DNA of 64,000 nucleotides, from NCBI RefSeq assembly GCF_022836935.1, contig NZ_CP083243.1:19315-83314 (forward strand), read 5' to 3'. Below, piece by piece: positions 34,430 to 43,750 of this stretch. Origin of the DNA: Ancylobacter polymorphus. GTDB taxonomy: Bacteria > Pseudomonadota > Alphaproteobacteria > Rhizobiales > Xanthobacteraceae. The notes beneath the pieces were generated by a model. That model did not search any database, was not told where the DNA came from, and saw only the letters and a list, made by a program, of their open reading frames with translations. A program made the translations under genes and the position numbers. Every line of letters begins with the position of its first letter. Within the stretch, counting starts at the first letter, position 1.

Positions 34430-35779
34430 ATGACGGAATACATTGCGACGACGCCCTTTGGGCGGCGAACGATGACACTTGGCCAGATTGCGAGCCAGGT
34501 GAAGGCACGCACGGCGCCGAAGGATGCCGTCGTCCATAAGTGGCAGACCTTCCAACATATCCGCGAGGCCCGTGACCTCGTCGGAGCAACGGATCGCGCG
34601 CTGGCGATCCTGAATGCCCTGTTGTCGTTCCATCAGGAGACGGCACTCACCGGCGATAGCGATTTCGTCGTCTGGCCGTCGAACGAGCAGCTGATGGCGC
34701 GCGCCAACGGCATGCCACCGACGACCCTTCGCCGGCATCTCGGCATTCTCGTCGAGTGTGGGCTGATCATTCGAAGGGATAGTCCGAACGGGAAGCGCTA
34801 CGCCCGGAAGGGGCGGGGAGGTCAGATCGAACAGGCGTTCGGCTTCGATCTCTCGCCGATCGTCGCGCGCGCAGCCGAGTTCAAGGACCTGGCGGAAGCC
34901 GTGCAGGCCGAGAAGCGGGCCTTCCGCGTGGCAAAGGAGAGGCTGACGCTCCTGCGCCGGGATATCGTCAAGATGATCGACACCGGCATCGAGGAAAGCG
35001 TGCCGGGCAATTGGGGCAGGGTGCAGCAGAGCTATCAGGCGGTAATGAACCGTTTACCACGTTCGGCCCCACGGCAGATCGTGGAGAGCGTCTGCGAGGA
35101 GCTCGAGGCGCTCTGGCGGGACATCCGTGACGTACTGGAATCATTTGCAGATTCCCAGAATATGGACGCCAATGAGTCCCATTCTGGTCGCCACATACAG
35201 AATTCAAATCCAGACTCCCTCTCTGAATCTGAAAATGGCTTTCGAGAGAAGAAAGAAGCGGGCGGCAGCGCCGAGGAAAACGACAAGCTGCGGAGCTTGC
35301 CGAGGCGTGACCTGCCATTGGGGATCGTGCTGGACGCCTGCTCGAACCTGCGTGAGCTCGCCCAGGGCGGTGAAATCCGCCACTGGCGCGATTTTCTGGC
35401 CGCCGCGGAGCTTGCCCGGCCGATGCTGGGGATCAGCCCGAGCGCCTGGAGGGAGGCGCGCGAGGTACTTGGCGAGCAACAGGCCGGGATCACGCTGGCG
35501 GCGATGTATCAGCGCGCCGACCAGATCAACAGCGCCGGCGGCTACCTGCGCAGCCTGACGGAGCGGGCCCGGGCCGGCAAATTCTCCACCTGGCCGATGG
35601 TCATGGCGTTGCTGCGCGCGAAGCTCGATGCCTCGAAACCGCCTGCGGCACGGCCGGAAGCCGCCGACGAGCCCAGCAGACCGCGGCAACAGGGTGGTTC
35701 TGGCGGCGTCCTGGCGAGCTCCGAGCTCCGGAAGCTTTTGGAAAAGCGGCCGAAGGATCCAAGCCGTGGGTGGGAATGA
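34430..35779 (+). CDS. repC: RepC, replication initiator
   Basis: A 449-residue initiator of repABC plasmids. It starts MTEYIATTPFGRRTMTLGQI. An N-terminal DNA-binding region includes DFVVWPSNEQLMARANGMPP with TTLRRHLGILVECGLIIRRD, a MarR/winged-helix-like segment. The linker is acidic and Ser-rich (ESENGFREKK) and the C-terminal domain contains AREVLGEQQAGITLAAMYQR. The replication origin of this family lies inside repC. Translation is preceded by the 274-base leader containing parS and the ctRNA target. Full length, no disruption. Confidence 0.95.
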   Translation: MTEYIATTPFGRRTMTLGQIASQVKARTAPKDAVVHKWQTFQHIREARDLVGATDRALAILNALLSFHQETALTGDSDFVVWPSNEQLMARANGMPPTTLRRHLGILVECGLIIRRDSPNGKRYARKGRGGQIEQAFGFDLSPIVARAAEFKDLAEAVQAEKRAFRVAKERLTLLRRDIVKMIDTGIEESVPGNWGRVQQSYQAVMNRLPRSAPRQIVESVCEELEALWRDIRDVLESFADSQNMDANESHSGRHIQNSNPDSLSESENGFREKKEAGGSAEENDKLRSLPRRDLPLGIVLDACSNLRELAQGGEIRHWRDFLAAAELARPMLGISPSAWREAREVLGEQQAGITLAAMYQRADQINSAGGYLRSLTERARAGKFSTWPMVMALLRAKLDASKPPAARPEAADEPSRPRQQGGSGGVLASSELRKLLEKRPKDPSRGWE

Positions 35780-35839
35780 CTCTGTCAGCGGATACGACTC
35801 AGCTAGGCTTTTCAGGGGAATGCGAAAGGGGAGGGCGAT

Positions 35840-36457
35840 TTGACCGGAATTTCAACATCGGTTGGCGCCGCGATCGCGGCAGCCCTTGATCGCGCCGAGC
35901 AATTACGCAGCCTCGGCGATCGCCCGGCTCGCGTTCGGATCATGACGATCTTTGGGGATGATCGGTCGGGTCTGACCATTCACGCCAGCATCAGGTCCAA
36001 CACACCCGCGGAACTCCGTGCGCAGCACGGGCTCGGAACGAGGTGCATTCCGTGGGACGAGCTGGATGCCCGCGCGGGCGAGCTCGTCGGCCTCGTCGAC
36101 GCCGTCGTCGGAGAGGTGACGCTCGCGGTGAAGAACGCCCCTCCGGCCGAACGGCCAAGCCGGTCACAAGGCGACGTCGAGATCGACAAATTCGGCAGCC
36201 TGATCGATCAATTTGGCCGTACCCTGACGCACTCGGCGATGGCCGTTCTGAAGGATGATCAGAACCCGAGAATGTCCGCCGACGTGGGAAGCGAAGCCAC
36301 CATGGTCGCTGCGCTCAAACTGGCGGCATTGGCGGCCTTCACCGCGAACGTCAGCGCGAGCGACGCCCAGGATGAGCTCCGCCTCGCGATCGGCGACGTG
36401 ATGAGTAAGGCGAGCGCGTCGCCGGAGCTCTCCGGGCGGCCGCCGCTGAATTCCTGA
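35840..36457 (+). CDS. hypothetical protein, ~205 aa
   Basis: A soluble protein starting at a TTG (reading MTGISTSVGAAIAAALDRAE) that has AGGGGAGGG about 5 bases upstream. No domain is recognised. It is Ala/Asp-rich with a central charged stretch and ends SPELSGRPPLNS. It is 60 bases downstream of repC in the same direction and convergent with the recombinase gene, so it may share the repABC transcript. Function unknown. Confidence 0.6.
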   Translation: MTGISTSVGAAIAAALDRAEQLRSLGDRPARVRIMTIFGDDRSGLTIHASIRSNTPAELRAQHGLGTRCIPWDELDARAGELVGLVDAVVGEVTLAVKNAPPAERPSRSQGDVEIDKFGSLIDQFGRTLTHSAMAVLKDDQNPRMSADVGSEATMVAALKLAALAAFTANVSASDAQDELRLAIGDVMSKASASPELSGRPPLNS

Positions 36458-36472
36458 GCGGGGAGGGCAGGG

Positions 36473-37555
36473 TCAGAGGCCCGCGGCCTTGGTGAGGTTC
36501 ACCCGGAAGCGGTCGCGCCGGCGTTGGTAGCGGCGGGTCATTTCCGCGCTGGCATGGCCGAGCTGCTTCTGGACGTAACGCTCGTCGACCTCGGCCGAGG
36601 AGGCGAGGCCTGCGCGTAGCGAATGGCCGGCGAATTTCTGCTCCCGCTCGCCCTCTGTGAGCTCGCCCCTGATCCCGGCCGCGAGCGCGGTCCGCTTGAC
36701 CAGCCGCGCCACCTGCTTGTCGGTCAAACGATCTGGGCCGACGTTCTTGCCTTGGCCGGTCACGCGCCGAAACAGGGGGCCGTGGCCGATCTTCGCCAGC
36801 TTCAGCCAGGTTTCGAGCGCCGCGACAGGGCAGGTCGCGTCCGACGAGCCGCGCCCGATCTCGACCTCACGCCAGCCGTTTTTGCCGCGCAGCGTGACGA
36901 TCATGCCCTTCTTGAGAATCTCGATCCATCCGCCACCATCCTCGGTGTCGTCGCGATGGAGGTCGAGGCCGACGACCTCGGATCGGCGCAGGCCACCGGC
37001 GAAACCCAGCAACAGCATGGCGCGGTCGCGTAGCCCCCGTAGCGACGCGCGATCGAGCGTCTCCAGCATGGCGATGACGTTTTCAGGCAGGACCGCCTCC
37101 TTCTGGCGGGGCGGGGCGGCATGGGTGTTGCGGATGCCCGCCAGGACCGTGGCGATGTGCCGATCCTTGCGATCGAGCGGGGTGCCGCGCTGCGCATAGT
37201 TCCAGGTCAGCGCCGACAGACGTCTTTCGATCGTCGCCACCGAATTCGGCTTGCGGTCGGCCGTGGCGGCGCCGGAGGCGCAGGCGGTGATGTAGAGGCC
37301 GACGACCTGAGGGGAGGGCGGGATCACCTCGAGCCCCTGGCGCCGACACCACCCCGAAAAGTGCCGCCAATCGGAGCCGTAGGCCTTGCGGGTGTTCGCC
37401 GAGCTCGCGGCATCGACATAGTCGCGGGCGCGGTCGGCGAGCTTCTCGAGATGAGCCGGCAGCGCGGAGGATGACGCTGTGTCCGAAACAGCCGGGAGAG
37501 GGGAGGGGGAGTCCCCTCCGATCCGGTTGTCTTCGCCGATCGGCCCTGCGGTCAT
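36473..37555 (-). CDS. tyrosine site-specific recombinase/integrase
   Basis: About 360 residues. The SAM-like core-binding domain (RARDYVDAASSANTRKAYGS, WRHFSGWCRRQGLEVIPPSP) is followed by the catalytic domain with GFAGGLRRSEVVGL (Arg I), HSLRAGLASSAEV (His-x2-Arg), LGHASAEMTRRYQ (His and the nucleophilic Tyr). Plasmid-borne enzymes of this kind often resolve multimers. I choose the ATG at 37555 because GGAGGTAAA lies 5 bases upstream; the frame is open to 37627. No att site or integration-duplicated tRNA is seen nearby, which favours a resolution role over island integration. Confidence 0.85.
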   Translation of the reverse strand: MTAGPIGEDNRIGGDSPSPLPAVSDTASSSALPAHLEKLADRARDYVDAASSANTRKAYGSDWRHFSGWCRRQGLEVIPPSPQVVGLYITACASGAATADRKPNSVATIERRLSALTWNYAQRGTPLDRKDRHIATVLAGIRNTHAAPPRQKEAVLPENVIAMLETLDRASLRGLRDRAMLLLGFAGGLRRSEVVGLDLHRDDTEDGGGWIEILKKGMIVTLRGKNGWREVEIGRGSSDATCPVAALETWLKLAKIGHGPLFRRVTGQGKNVGPDRLTDKQVARLVKRTALAAGIRGELTEGEREQKFAGHSLRAGLASSAEVDERYVQKQLGHASAEMTRRYQRRRDRFRVNLTKAAGL

Positions 37556-37632
37556 CAATTTACCTCCGTGGCGCGCAACTGTTAGTGGTGGTTGGCCTTG
37601 ACGATACAATCCGCTTTCGGGAGTCACCCAAC

Positions 37633-38184
37633 ATGGACACGCGCCGCTATGAATTGGTGTTCGACGCCGAATTCTCCCTCGTCTACCTCGTGGGCGAACC
37701 GCCCGAAGCGGGCACGTTGCCGGCCGAGCTGACCTATGCCGAAAGCCTGCGCATGTTCGGTTCTGGCGACGGCGCCGTGACGATCTTCACGGCGCGGGAA
37801 TGGGACGTCCCCTTCACCGTCGAGATCTCCGAGAGCGCGCCATCCGAGGATTCTGACTGTTGGGAGCACGTTGTCGAAGCGGGAATCCGCGTCGGCACAG
37901 ACGGCCTGCGTCACGGAAGCGACGGGGTCTCCGAATTCAAGGAGGCGAAGCGCTTCGACCTTGAGCCCGGCTCCTATCGGGTCCGCGTCTCCTACGGCGG
38001 CTTGAGGGTGATGGAGGAAGGGGAAGCCGAGCTCGACGATGATCGCTATCGGATTCAGCTTTGGCCCGGCCCGCCAAGCGAACCCGCGGTGCTGAAGCAG
38101 ATGGACCCGGCGATCGCGGCCTCGATGCCGTACCCGGAGATGCATGGGCACTTTGTGGAACGAGGCCTTATCCCGAAGGCCTAG
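37633..38184 (+). CDS. hypothetical protein, 183 aa
   Basis: Begins MDTRRYELVFDAEFSLVYLV and looks like a beta-rich, acidic, cytoplasmic protein (SYRVRVSYGGLRVMEEGEAE near the C-terminus). There is no signal peptide, membrane helix or catalytic motif that I recognise. The ATG at 37633 is divergent from the recombinase gene, with 77 bases between the two starts. Its fold might resemble small beta-sandwich regulators or inhibitors, but this is a guess and I assign no function. Confidence 0.65.
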   Translation: MDTRRYELVFDAEFSLVYLVGEPPEAGTLPAELTYAESLRMFGSGDGAVTIFTAREWDVPFTVEISESAPSEDSDCWEHVVEAGIRVGTDGLRHGSDGVSEFKEAKRFDLEPGSYRVRVSYGGLRVMEEGEAELDDDRYRIQLWPGPPSEPAVLKQMDPAIAASMPYPEMHGHFVERGLIPKA

Positions 38185-38447
38185 CGTCGCTGACCTCGCT
38201 TGGCGATGTCCGCCGGCCGAGAGCACCACGGCAACGCGCTCGCGGGACCTGATGACCACCCGGCGGTCCGGGCCCAGCACCTTCGTGCCGGCGTCCGGAA
38301 GATCGCTGTCGTCGTCGGCCGAGGCGTCGCCACCTTCCATCGCGTTCCGCCTTCCTTTTCCAGCATCCGGCGCCGCCGGAATGGCACGGGGATTCTGGCG
38401 CTGCTGACGCGCAAATCGCGCCTCCGGCCGGGCTGAGGGCCGCCGAA
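38185..38447. other. 263-bp gap between the hypothetical gene and the transposon; no firm gene
   Basis: Several short frames cross this GC-rich stretch on the minus strand, all rich in Arg, Gly and Pro, and none shows a family motif or a convincing ribosome-binding site. The right flank of the transposon continues this sequence. Rejoining both flanks across the 5-bp duplication does not create an obvious longer gene. Confidence 0.4.
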
Positions 38448-38452
38448 TCGCG

Positions 38453-38572
38453 TGTCGCACTGCTCTTTTCCCCGGATTCCATTTGATTGATTTTTAACAT
38501 GTTCGGCTCACCCTAATTCGGTGGATTCAGCCTTGTTCGTTGGAATCTTAGCCTTGATCGCTGGATCAAGGC
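38453..38572 (+). repeat. transposon left end with subterminal repeats
   Basis: TGTCGC starts the element and GGATTC follows 15 bases later (38474-38479). Further in, two tandem ~20-base repeats occur: TTCGGTGGATTCAGCCTTG (38518-38536) and TTCGTTGGAATCTTAGCCTTG-like sequence (38537-38557), followed by a partial ATCGCTGGATCAAGG. Tandem 19-21-bp sites are how TniA/TnsB-type transposases bind their ends. Confidence 0.7.
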
Positions 38573-38590
38573 GAGTGCGGAGGTCGACAC

Positions 38591-40234
38591 GTGCCGTGCG
38601 ACCAGGACAAGCTCGCGATCGATGATAGCCGGTGGCAGGTCGCGGTCGCCCGAGAGGCGGTCATCCGGCCACTGATCAACGCCGGGCAATTGTCGCCGAT
38701 CGATGTCGCGACGGCGTGCCGTATCCTCGGATTACGCCGAAGCCGGCTGTACGCGCTGATCGAGCAGTACCGCAGCGCGCCGGTGACGAGTTCGCTGGCC
38801 GCGGCGCGACCTGGTCCAAAGAAAGGAGCCCGGCGCCTCGCCGTCGAGGTCGAGGCGGCCATCGAGGAGGCGATCCGCGACAAGTATCTCACCCGGCAAA
38901 AAGCGTCCGTCAGCACGCTTCATGACCACATCCGGCATCTTTGTCGTGAACGCGGGCTGGACATTCCGTCCTGGAAAGCCGTTCGAGCCCGTGTCGAGCA
39001 GATCGACCGCTTCAAGCTTGTCCGCCAGCGTGAAGGCAACAAGGCCGCCAGAGATCGGCTCAGACCGGTTCCGGAGGAATACCGTGCCGATCACGCACTC
39101 CAGATCGTCCAGATCGATCACACGCGCGTCGATCTCTTCGTGGTGGACACGATCTACCGCCTGCCGATCCAGCGGCCATGGCTGACGCTCGCGATCGACG
39201 TAGCAAGCCGCATCGTGGTGGGCTTTTATCTGAGCCTCGAGGCGCCGTCGTCGGCATCGGTCGCCCTGGCCATACATCATGCGGTGATGCCAAAGGCGGA
39301 GTGGCTCCTGGCGCGCGGCATCGAGCTCGATTGGCCTGTGTCGGGCCTGCCGGACATCATCCACGTCGACAATGCGCGCGAATTCCGCGCCCGGGCGCTG
39401 GCCCGTGGAGCTGCCGAGTACGGCATCTCGCTGCTCCACCGGCCTGTGGCGACCCCGCACTATGGCGGCCACATCGAGCGGCTGATCGGCACCATGATGG
39501 GAGCGGTCCATATGCTCCCCGGTACTACGTTCAGCTCCATTTCAGAGCGCGGCGACTACGATCCCGAGCGTCACGCGGTCATGACGATCGAGGAGCTCGA
39601 GCGCTGGCTGACGCTCGAAATCGTCGGCCGCTACCACAACGAGGTCCACAGCAGCCTGCAGATGCCTCCGAATGCCGCCTGGCGGGAGGCTCTCGATCGT
39701 CGCCGCGCGCCGTTCCGGCACCCGCATGATGATCAACAGTTCTTCTACGACTTCCTGCCGTTCGAGGAGCGCAGCATCCGTCGGGATGGCGTGCACATCT
39801 TCGGCCTGCGCTACTGGGATGACGTTCTGAGCCCTTGGGCAGGTCGGCTCGATCGACAGCTGCGGGTCAAGTATGATCCCCGTGACCTGTCCTGCGTGTT
39901 CGTCGAGGGTCCCGACGGCGCCCATTGGCCGATCCGGTATGCGGACCTGCGCCGGCCGCGTATCACGCTCGGCGAGCACCGGCTGGCCCAGGCGGCCTTG
40001 CGGCAGCGCGGTGTGCGGCTCACCGACGAGCAACTCATCTTCGACACGGTCGAGGCCCAGCGCGAGCTGCTGGAGACCTCGGCATCGATCACGAAATCCG
40101 CACGTCGTCAGGTCGCGCGGCGGGCGAGATCGCTCAACGCCGCAGATCAGGGCGCCGCGGCGGAGGTCGTCGCGCCCGGCACCAAGGACGAACCGGAGAC
40201 TTTGCCCGTTCTGGCGGTCGAGGAATGGTCATGA
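38591..40234 (+). CDS. tniA: TniA transposase (Mu/Tn7 TnsB-like DDE)
   Basis: A 547-residue transposase. The N-terminal DNA-binding region (DVATACRILGLRRSRLYALI) precedes the integrase core with IVQIDHTRVDLFVV (first Asp), DIIHVDNAREFRARAL (second Asp) and HYGGHIERLIGTMMG (Glu). The C-terminal Mu-type beta-barrel region follows (RLDRQLRVKYDPRDLSCVFV). It cuts and joins transposon ends together with TniB and TniQ. Translation starts at a GTG 138 bases inside the left end, and the stop overlaps tniB by ATGA. Confidence 0.92.
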   Translation: MPCDQDKLAIDDSRWQVAVAREAVIRPLINAGQLSPIDVATACRILGLRRSRLYALIEQYRSAPVTSSLAAARPGPKKGARRLAVEVEAAIEEAIRDKYLTRQKASVSTLHDHIRHLCRERGLDIPSWKAVRARVEQIDRFKLVRQREGNKAARDRLRPVPEEYRADHALQIVQIDHTRVDLFVVDTIYRLPIQRPWLTLAIDVASRIVVGFYLSLEAPSSASVALAIHHAVMPKAEWLLARGIELDWPVSGLPDIIHVDNAREFRARALARGAAEYGISLLHRPVATPHYGGHIERLIGTMMGAVHMLPGTTFSSISERGDYDPERHAVMTIEELERWLTLEIVGRYHNEVHSSLQMPPNAAWREALDRRRAPFRHPHDDQQFFYDFLPFEERSIRRDGVHIFGLRYWDDVLSPWAGRLDRQLRVKYDPRDLSCVFVEGPDGAHWPIRYADLRRPRITLGEHRLAQAALRQRGVRLTDEQLIFDTVEAQRELLETSASITKSARRQVARRARSLNAADQGAAAEVVAPGTKDEPETLPVLAVEEWS

Positions 40235-41148
40235 CCGACTACGCCCACCTCCTGCCGGCCTATCGCCACCAGGCCGCTCTGGCGGATGCGGAGCGGATCG
40301 CCTGGATCCGAGCGGATCGGTGGCTTGACCTCGATCAGGCACGGGCCGCGCTCAGCCGCCTCGAGGACCTTTTAGTCTATCCGCCCCGCGATCGCATGCC
40401 GTGCCTGCTGCTCTATGGCGACACCGGCATGGGCAAGACCAAGATCATCCGCAAGTTCCTGCGCGACCATCCCGCCTGTTTCGACCAGGGCACGGGCGTG
40501 ACCACCATGCCGGTCGTCGCCATGCAGATGCCGGCCGAGCCGATCGAACGGGACATCTACAGTGAGCTGCTCACGGCGCTCGGGGCGCCCGGGCCTGCGG
40601 ACGGGGCGACCCACCGGCAGAAGGAAGTCTGCCGCCGGCTGCTGCGCAGCATGGGCGCCCGCATGCTGATCATCGATGAGATCCACGCCATGCTCGCCGG
40701 CAGCTTCCGGCAACAGCGGGTCTTTCTGAACGCCATCCGGTTTCTGGCCAACGATCTCAGGATTCCTCTGGTTTGCGCGGGGACGGACCTCGCGCGCCAG
40801 GCGCTGTTGACCGATCCGCAGCTGGCAGAGCGGTTCGAAGCCCTCCACCTGCGGCACTGGAAGAATAACGCCCGCCTCGCGCAGTTGCTGGCGAGCCTGG
40901 CGACGATCCTGCCGCTGCGCCGGCCCTCGAACCTGGCGGCGCCGGCGATCCGTACCCGCGTGCTCGACCTCACCGATGGCGTCACGGTGCGGATCTTCCG
41001 CCTGATCGAGACGGTTGCGGTCGAGGCGATCCGCTCCGGCGCCGAATGTATCACCATGGACAGTTTCCAGACCGAGGAACTGGTGCTGCCGCTCGTCACG
41101 ATGACGCGCAAGGTCGAGGCGCGCCTTCAGCCGCGGGCCGGCCGATGA
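40231..41148 (+). CDS. tniB: TniB ATP-binding transposition protein
   Basis: A 305-residue AAA+ ATPase related to TnsC/MuB, with Walker A LLLYGDTGMGKTKIIRKFL and Walker B MLIIDEIHAMLAGSF, then a PLVCAGTDLARQALLTDPQL sensor region. It activates TniA and takes part in target selection. The start codon (ATG 40231, or six bases earlier) overlaps the end of tniA, and the stop overlaps tniQ, so the three genes form one coupled operon. Confidence 0.92.
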   Translation: MTDYAHLLPAYRHQAALADAERIAWIRADRWLDLDQARAALSRLEDLLVYPPRDRMPCLLLYGDTGMGKTKIIRKFLRDHPACFDQGTGVTTMPVVAMQMPAEPIERDIYSELLTALGAPGPADGATHRQKEVCRRLLRSMGARMLIIDEIHAMLAGSFRQQRVFLNAIRFLANDLRIPLVCAGTDLARQALLTDPQLAERFEALHLRHWKNNARLAQLLASLATILPLRRPSNLAAPAIRTRVLDLTDGVTVRIFRLIETVAVEAIRSGAECITMDSFQTEELVLPLVTMTRKVEARLQPRAGR

Positions 41149-42341
41149 CAGTGCGGCGCGAGCTCCCCCTCGCGCCGAGGCCGGAAGACGATGAGCTGCT
41201 ATCATCCTGGCAAGGTCGCGTCGCGTGCCGCTATGACCTCATCCACGACGACCTTTCGAGGTGGCTTGGCGTCCTCCGGGACGACCGCTGTGTCAGGTTC
41301 ACCGAGCGGGACTTCGCGCCCTCGGCCGAGATGGTGCAGGCTTGGGCGGCGGCGTGCCGGCTTTCGGAAAAGCGCATGCGGGCCCTCGCGCTCTCCTCGC
41401 GGTCACGGTCGCGCAGCTGGTATGTCTGGGGGGAGGGGAGAGTGGCCGGCGCTTTCCGGCGGCCGGTCTGTTTGGCCTGTCTTGATGACGATGCCGCCGC
41501 CGGCCGTGACCATCATATCCGCCGGACGTGGGCCTTGGTCGAGACCGTGGTCTGCAGCCGCCATCATCGCGTTCTCGACGAAGCGTGTCCTCACTGTCTC
41601 GACAGCTCCGGTTTTCGGTTCGTTGTTCATGAGGCGGCGGCCCGGCTCGCCTGTATCCGATGCGGCAGGATCGCCCGAACGATGCCCCAGGAGCGGCGCG
41701 GCGGTTCCGCGGACCTCTTTGCCGCCGTATCGACGCTGGTGGCGGCAGGGATCGAAGATCAGTCTGCGGTTCGGGATCGGATGCTCCATGTCGCCCGGTT
41801 ACTGTGGAAGCCGCCGCGCCCCCGCACCGGGCGTCGCACACCGTTCGTGGCAGATGTCGTGCCGGATCTTCGTCTGACTCCGACGGCACAGGCAGGGGTC
41901 GATCCCGGCGAGCCGCTGGCAACGGCGCCGATCGGCTGGCGCATGGTGACGCTGCTGGGCGTCGCGGCGCTGCTGGACCTCGGCAACTCCTCGATGAGGG
42001 GGCGCCTGGCCCTCACACTGGACCAGTTGGTGGCCTGGACCGAGGAGCCGCGCCCGCGGCCCAAGGAGCGACCCGTGCCGATGGCTTCCTCGTGCGCGAA
42101 AACCCCAGGCCGATCGGATGCGGACTATCTGGCGCTCGCCCGGTCCATCCTGGCCAGTGAGGAATGGCGTGCTGTTCAGGGACAGGATCCGCGCACGCAG
42201 CGGCGAATTCTCAACACCCTGTCCAACAAGGCTCTGGCCCGGCGGCCTGAGGCCGATGCCCCGGCTCCGTCGGCAGTGCGGTTGGCAGCAAAGCGTGGCG
42301 CCGCCCAAGGACCGGCGCACAGCGACACCAGGGCAGCATAG
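41145..42341 (+). CDS. tniQ: TniQ transposition protein
   Basis: About 398 residues. The N-terminal half has ELPLAPRPEDDELLSSWQGR, typical of TniQ/TnsD-type proteins, with zinc-binding Cys/His sets: VCLACLDDD, VCSRHHRVLDEACPHC and LACIRCGRI. The C-terminal part is helical with a short basic tail. TniQ helps direct insertion in tni and Tn7-like elements. The ATG at 41145 overlaps the tniB stop. It ends 59 bases from the convergent resolvase gene. Confidence 0.9.
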   Translation: MTVRRELPLAPRPEDDELLSSWQGRVACRYDLIHDDLSRWLGVLRDDRCVRFTERDFAPSAEMVQAWAAACRLSEKRMRALALSSRSRSRSWYVWGEGRVAGAFRRPVCLACLDDDAAAGRDHHIRRTWALVETVVCSRHHRVLDEACPHCLDSSGFRFVVHEAAARLACIRCGRIARTMPQERRGGSADLFAAVSTLVAAGIEDQSAVRDRMLHVARLLWKPPRPRTGRRTPFVADVVPDLRLTPTAQAGVDPGEPLATAPIGWRMVTLLGVAALLDLGNSSMRGRLALTLDQLVAWTEEPRPRPKERPVPMASSCAKTPGRSDADYLALARSILASEEWRAVQGQDPRTQRRILNTLSNKALARRPEADAPAPSAVRLAAKRGAAQGPAHSDTRAA

Positions 42342-42400
42342 GTTCGGCGCGCTTGTCGTCGGCGCAGCGCGGCGCGATCGGAGCGGGCCACGTTGCGATC

Positions 42401-43333
42401 TCAGGTATCGTCCCGCGGCTGCGGCACCACGAGCCCCAGCCGGCGCGCTTGGTCCAACAGGGACTTGACCGAAGAGGCGGCCCATTGCCGCCCGCCACGC
42501 GGTGTGCGCTCGCGCATCCGCTCAAGCTGGGCGGCGATGTCGCGCAAGCTGAGATCCGGGTCGGCGATGGCGATGCCGGCGACGAGCGTCATCAGCCGGT
42601 CCTCGGGCGGACGCCGCGGTGAGCGCCGAAGCAGCTCCGCCTCCGCCATCCGCTCCTGCACCAGCCGATGCACGGCGCGCCGCAGCTTCTCGATGGTCCA
42701 GCTCTGGCCGCGATGGTTCAGCACCCGCACCACGTCGTCCCAGCTGTGCTGCGGCCGCATGCGCCGCACGATCGGCAGCCAGGCCGAGGCCGAGGCGATC
42801 AGGTCACCGACATAGACCTTCTGGCGTGCCGCCGAGGCGGCACGGATGGCCTCCGGCCGACGCTCGCGCAGGCCGGGGTTGCCGGGGAGCTTGCCGCGCG
42901 CCTTGGCCGCCTTCATCCCGGCCCTGGTGCGCTCGGCGATAAGGGCACGCTCAAGCTGGGCGACAGCGCCGAGCACCTGCAGCGAGAACATGCCCTGCGG
43001 CGTCGAGGTGTCGATCGGGTCGCGCAACGAGCGGAAATGGGCCTGACGTCCTTCCAGGTCCTCGATTACCGCGAGCAGGTGGCTGACCGAGCGGGCGAGG
43101 CGATCGAGCCGCACGACGACCAGGACGTCACTGGGCCCGATTTCGCGCATCAGCCTGGCCAGCACCGGCCGGGCCCGCGAAGCCCCGGAGCCATGCTCCT
43201 GGTGGATGATCTGGCAGCCGGCCGCGCGCAACTCGTCGACCTGGGCATCGGTCGCCTGCTCGTCGGTCGAAACCCGGGCATAGCCGATCAGGCGGCGAGC
43301 CGGCCGGGGAGGGGAGAAGGCGGGGCGGGCCAT
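42401..43333 (-). CDS. tniR: serine resolvase of the transposon (TniR-type)
   Basis: A 310-residue serine recombinase: RRLIGYARVSTDEQATDAQV (catalytic Ser in ARVST), VVVRLDRLARSVSHLLAVIE, FSLQVLGAVAQLERALIAER and TRAGMKAAKARGKLPGNPG. The C-terminal extension after ~residue 190 is longer than in a minimal resolvase and contains additional helical DNA-binding repeats. It resolves cointegrates at a res site, probably between its start and the right transposon end. It is transcribed towards tniQ, opposite to the co-directional arrangement of Tn5053. The ATG at 43333 is preferred over a start 36 bases earlier. Confidence 0.9.
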   Translation of the reverse strand: MARPAFSPPRPARRLIGYARVSTDEQATDAQVDELRAAGCQIIHQEHGSGASRARPVLARLMREIGPSDVLVVVRLDRLARSVSHLLAVIEDLEGRQAHFRSLRDPIDTSTPQGMFSLQVLGAVAQLERALIAERTRAGMKAAKARGKLPGNPGLRERRPEAIRAASAARQKVYVGDLIASASAWLPIVRRMRPQHSWDDVVRVLNHRGQSWTIEKLRRAVHRLVQERMAEAELLRRSPRRPPEDRLMTLVAGIAIADPDLSLRDIAAQLERMRERTPRGGRQWAASSVKSLLDQARRLGLVVPQPRDDT

Positions 43334-43736
43334 GGCGTCTCCGGGGGCGATTTCCGGCCCTTTGTACAATCAATACAGATTTGAGCAAACGAACCTTTGC
43401 AGACGTGTTTTATCGACCTTGCCAGAGGCCCGTGGAGGTCGATCGGGCACCGCAGATGGGTCCAAGTGCCAGAAGAGGCCAAAACGGCCGCCTGTGGGGC
43501 TCTGTGCGGAAAACAGGCGATTTCAGGGGTTTTGGACGCTGGCGCCGTGCCCATCGGGCCCGAAGAGGCTGATTTTCCGCCCGAGGGGTGCCCTCGCGGC
43601 TCCAGCGGCGTGGGAAATCCACCGATCCAGGTCGGGCGGTCCGCTCAATTAGGGCGAGGAATCCACCCATCCGGGAAGAGGGGAGGCGAAAAACGACGGC
43701 TTTCCAGCCGATTCCAGCCATCTCGGCCGAGCGACA
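43334..43736. repeat. transposon right end, non-coding, with subterminal repeats and probable res region
   Basis: About 400 bases with no credible gene. On the minus strand TGTCGC (43736-43731) is followed after 15 bases by GGAATC (43715-43710), mirroring the left end. Further inward lie GGGTGGATTCCTCGCCC and GGTGGATTTCCCACGCC, relatives of the left-end repeats. The remainder, upstream of tniR, is where a resolvase res site would be expected. Confidence 0.6.
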
Positions 43737-43750
43737 TCGCGCATTCTCTA

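Larger units (their letters stand above)
38453..43736 (+). mobile_element. Tn5053/Tn402-like (TniABQ) transposon, complete, cargo-free
   Basis: A 5284-bp element whose ends both read inward TGTCGC, then 15 bases, then GGATTC (left) or GGAATC (right). It is flanked by the direct 5-bp duplication TCGCG (38448-38452 and 43737-43741), as expected for tni elements. It encodes tniA (DDE transposase), tniB (ATPase), tniQ and a serine resolvase gene in the opposite orientation. No passenger gene is present. Subterminal repeats at both ends (GGTGGATTC-type) are probably transposase-binding sites. The intact ends, clean duplication and undamaged genes suggest a recent, potentially active insertion. Confidence 0.88.

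Noticed and set aside
36473..38184. Integrase region as an integrated island with attachment sites
   Set aside because: No tRNA gene, no flanking direct repeats and a plasmid backbone on both sides; a plasmid resolution role fits better.
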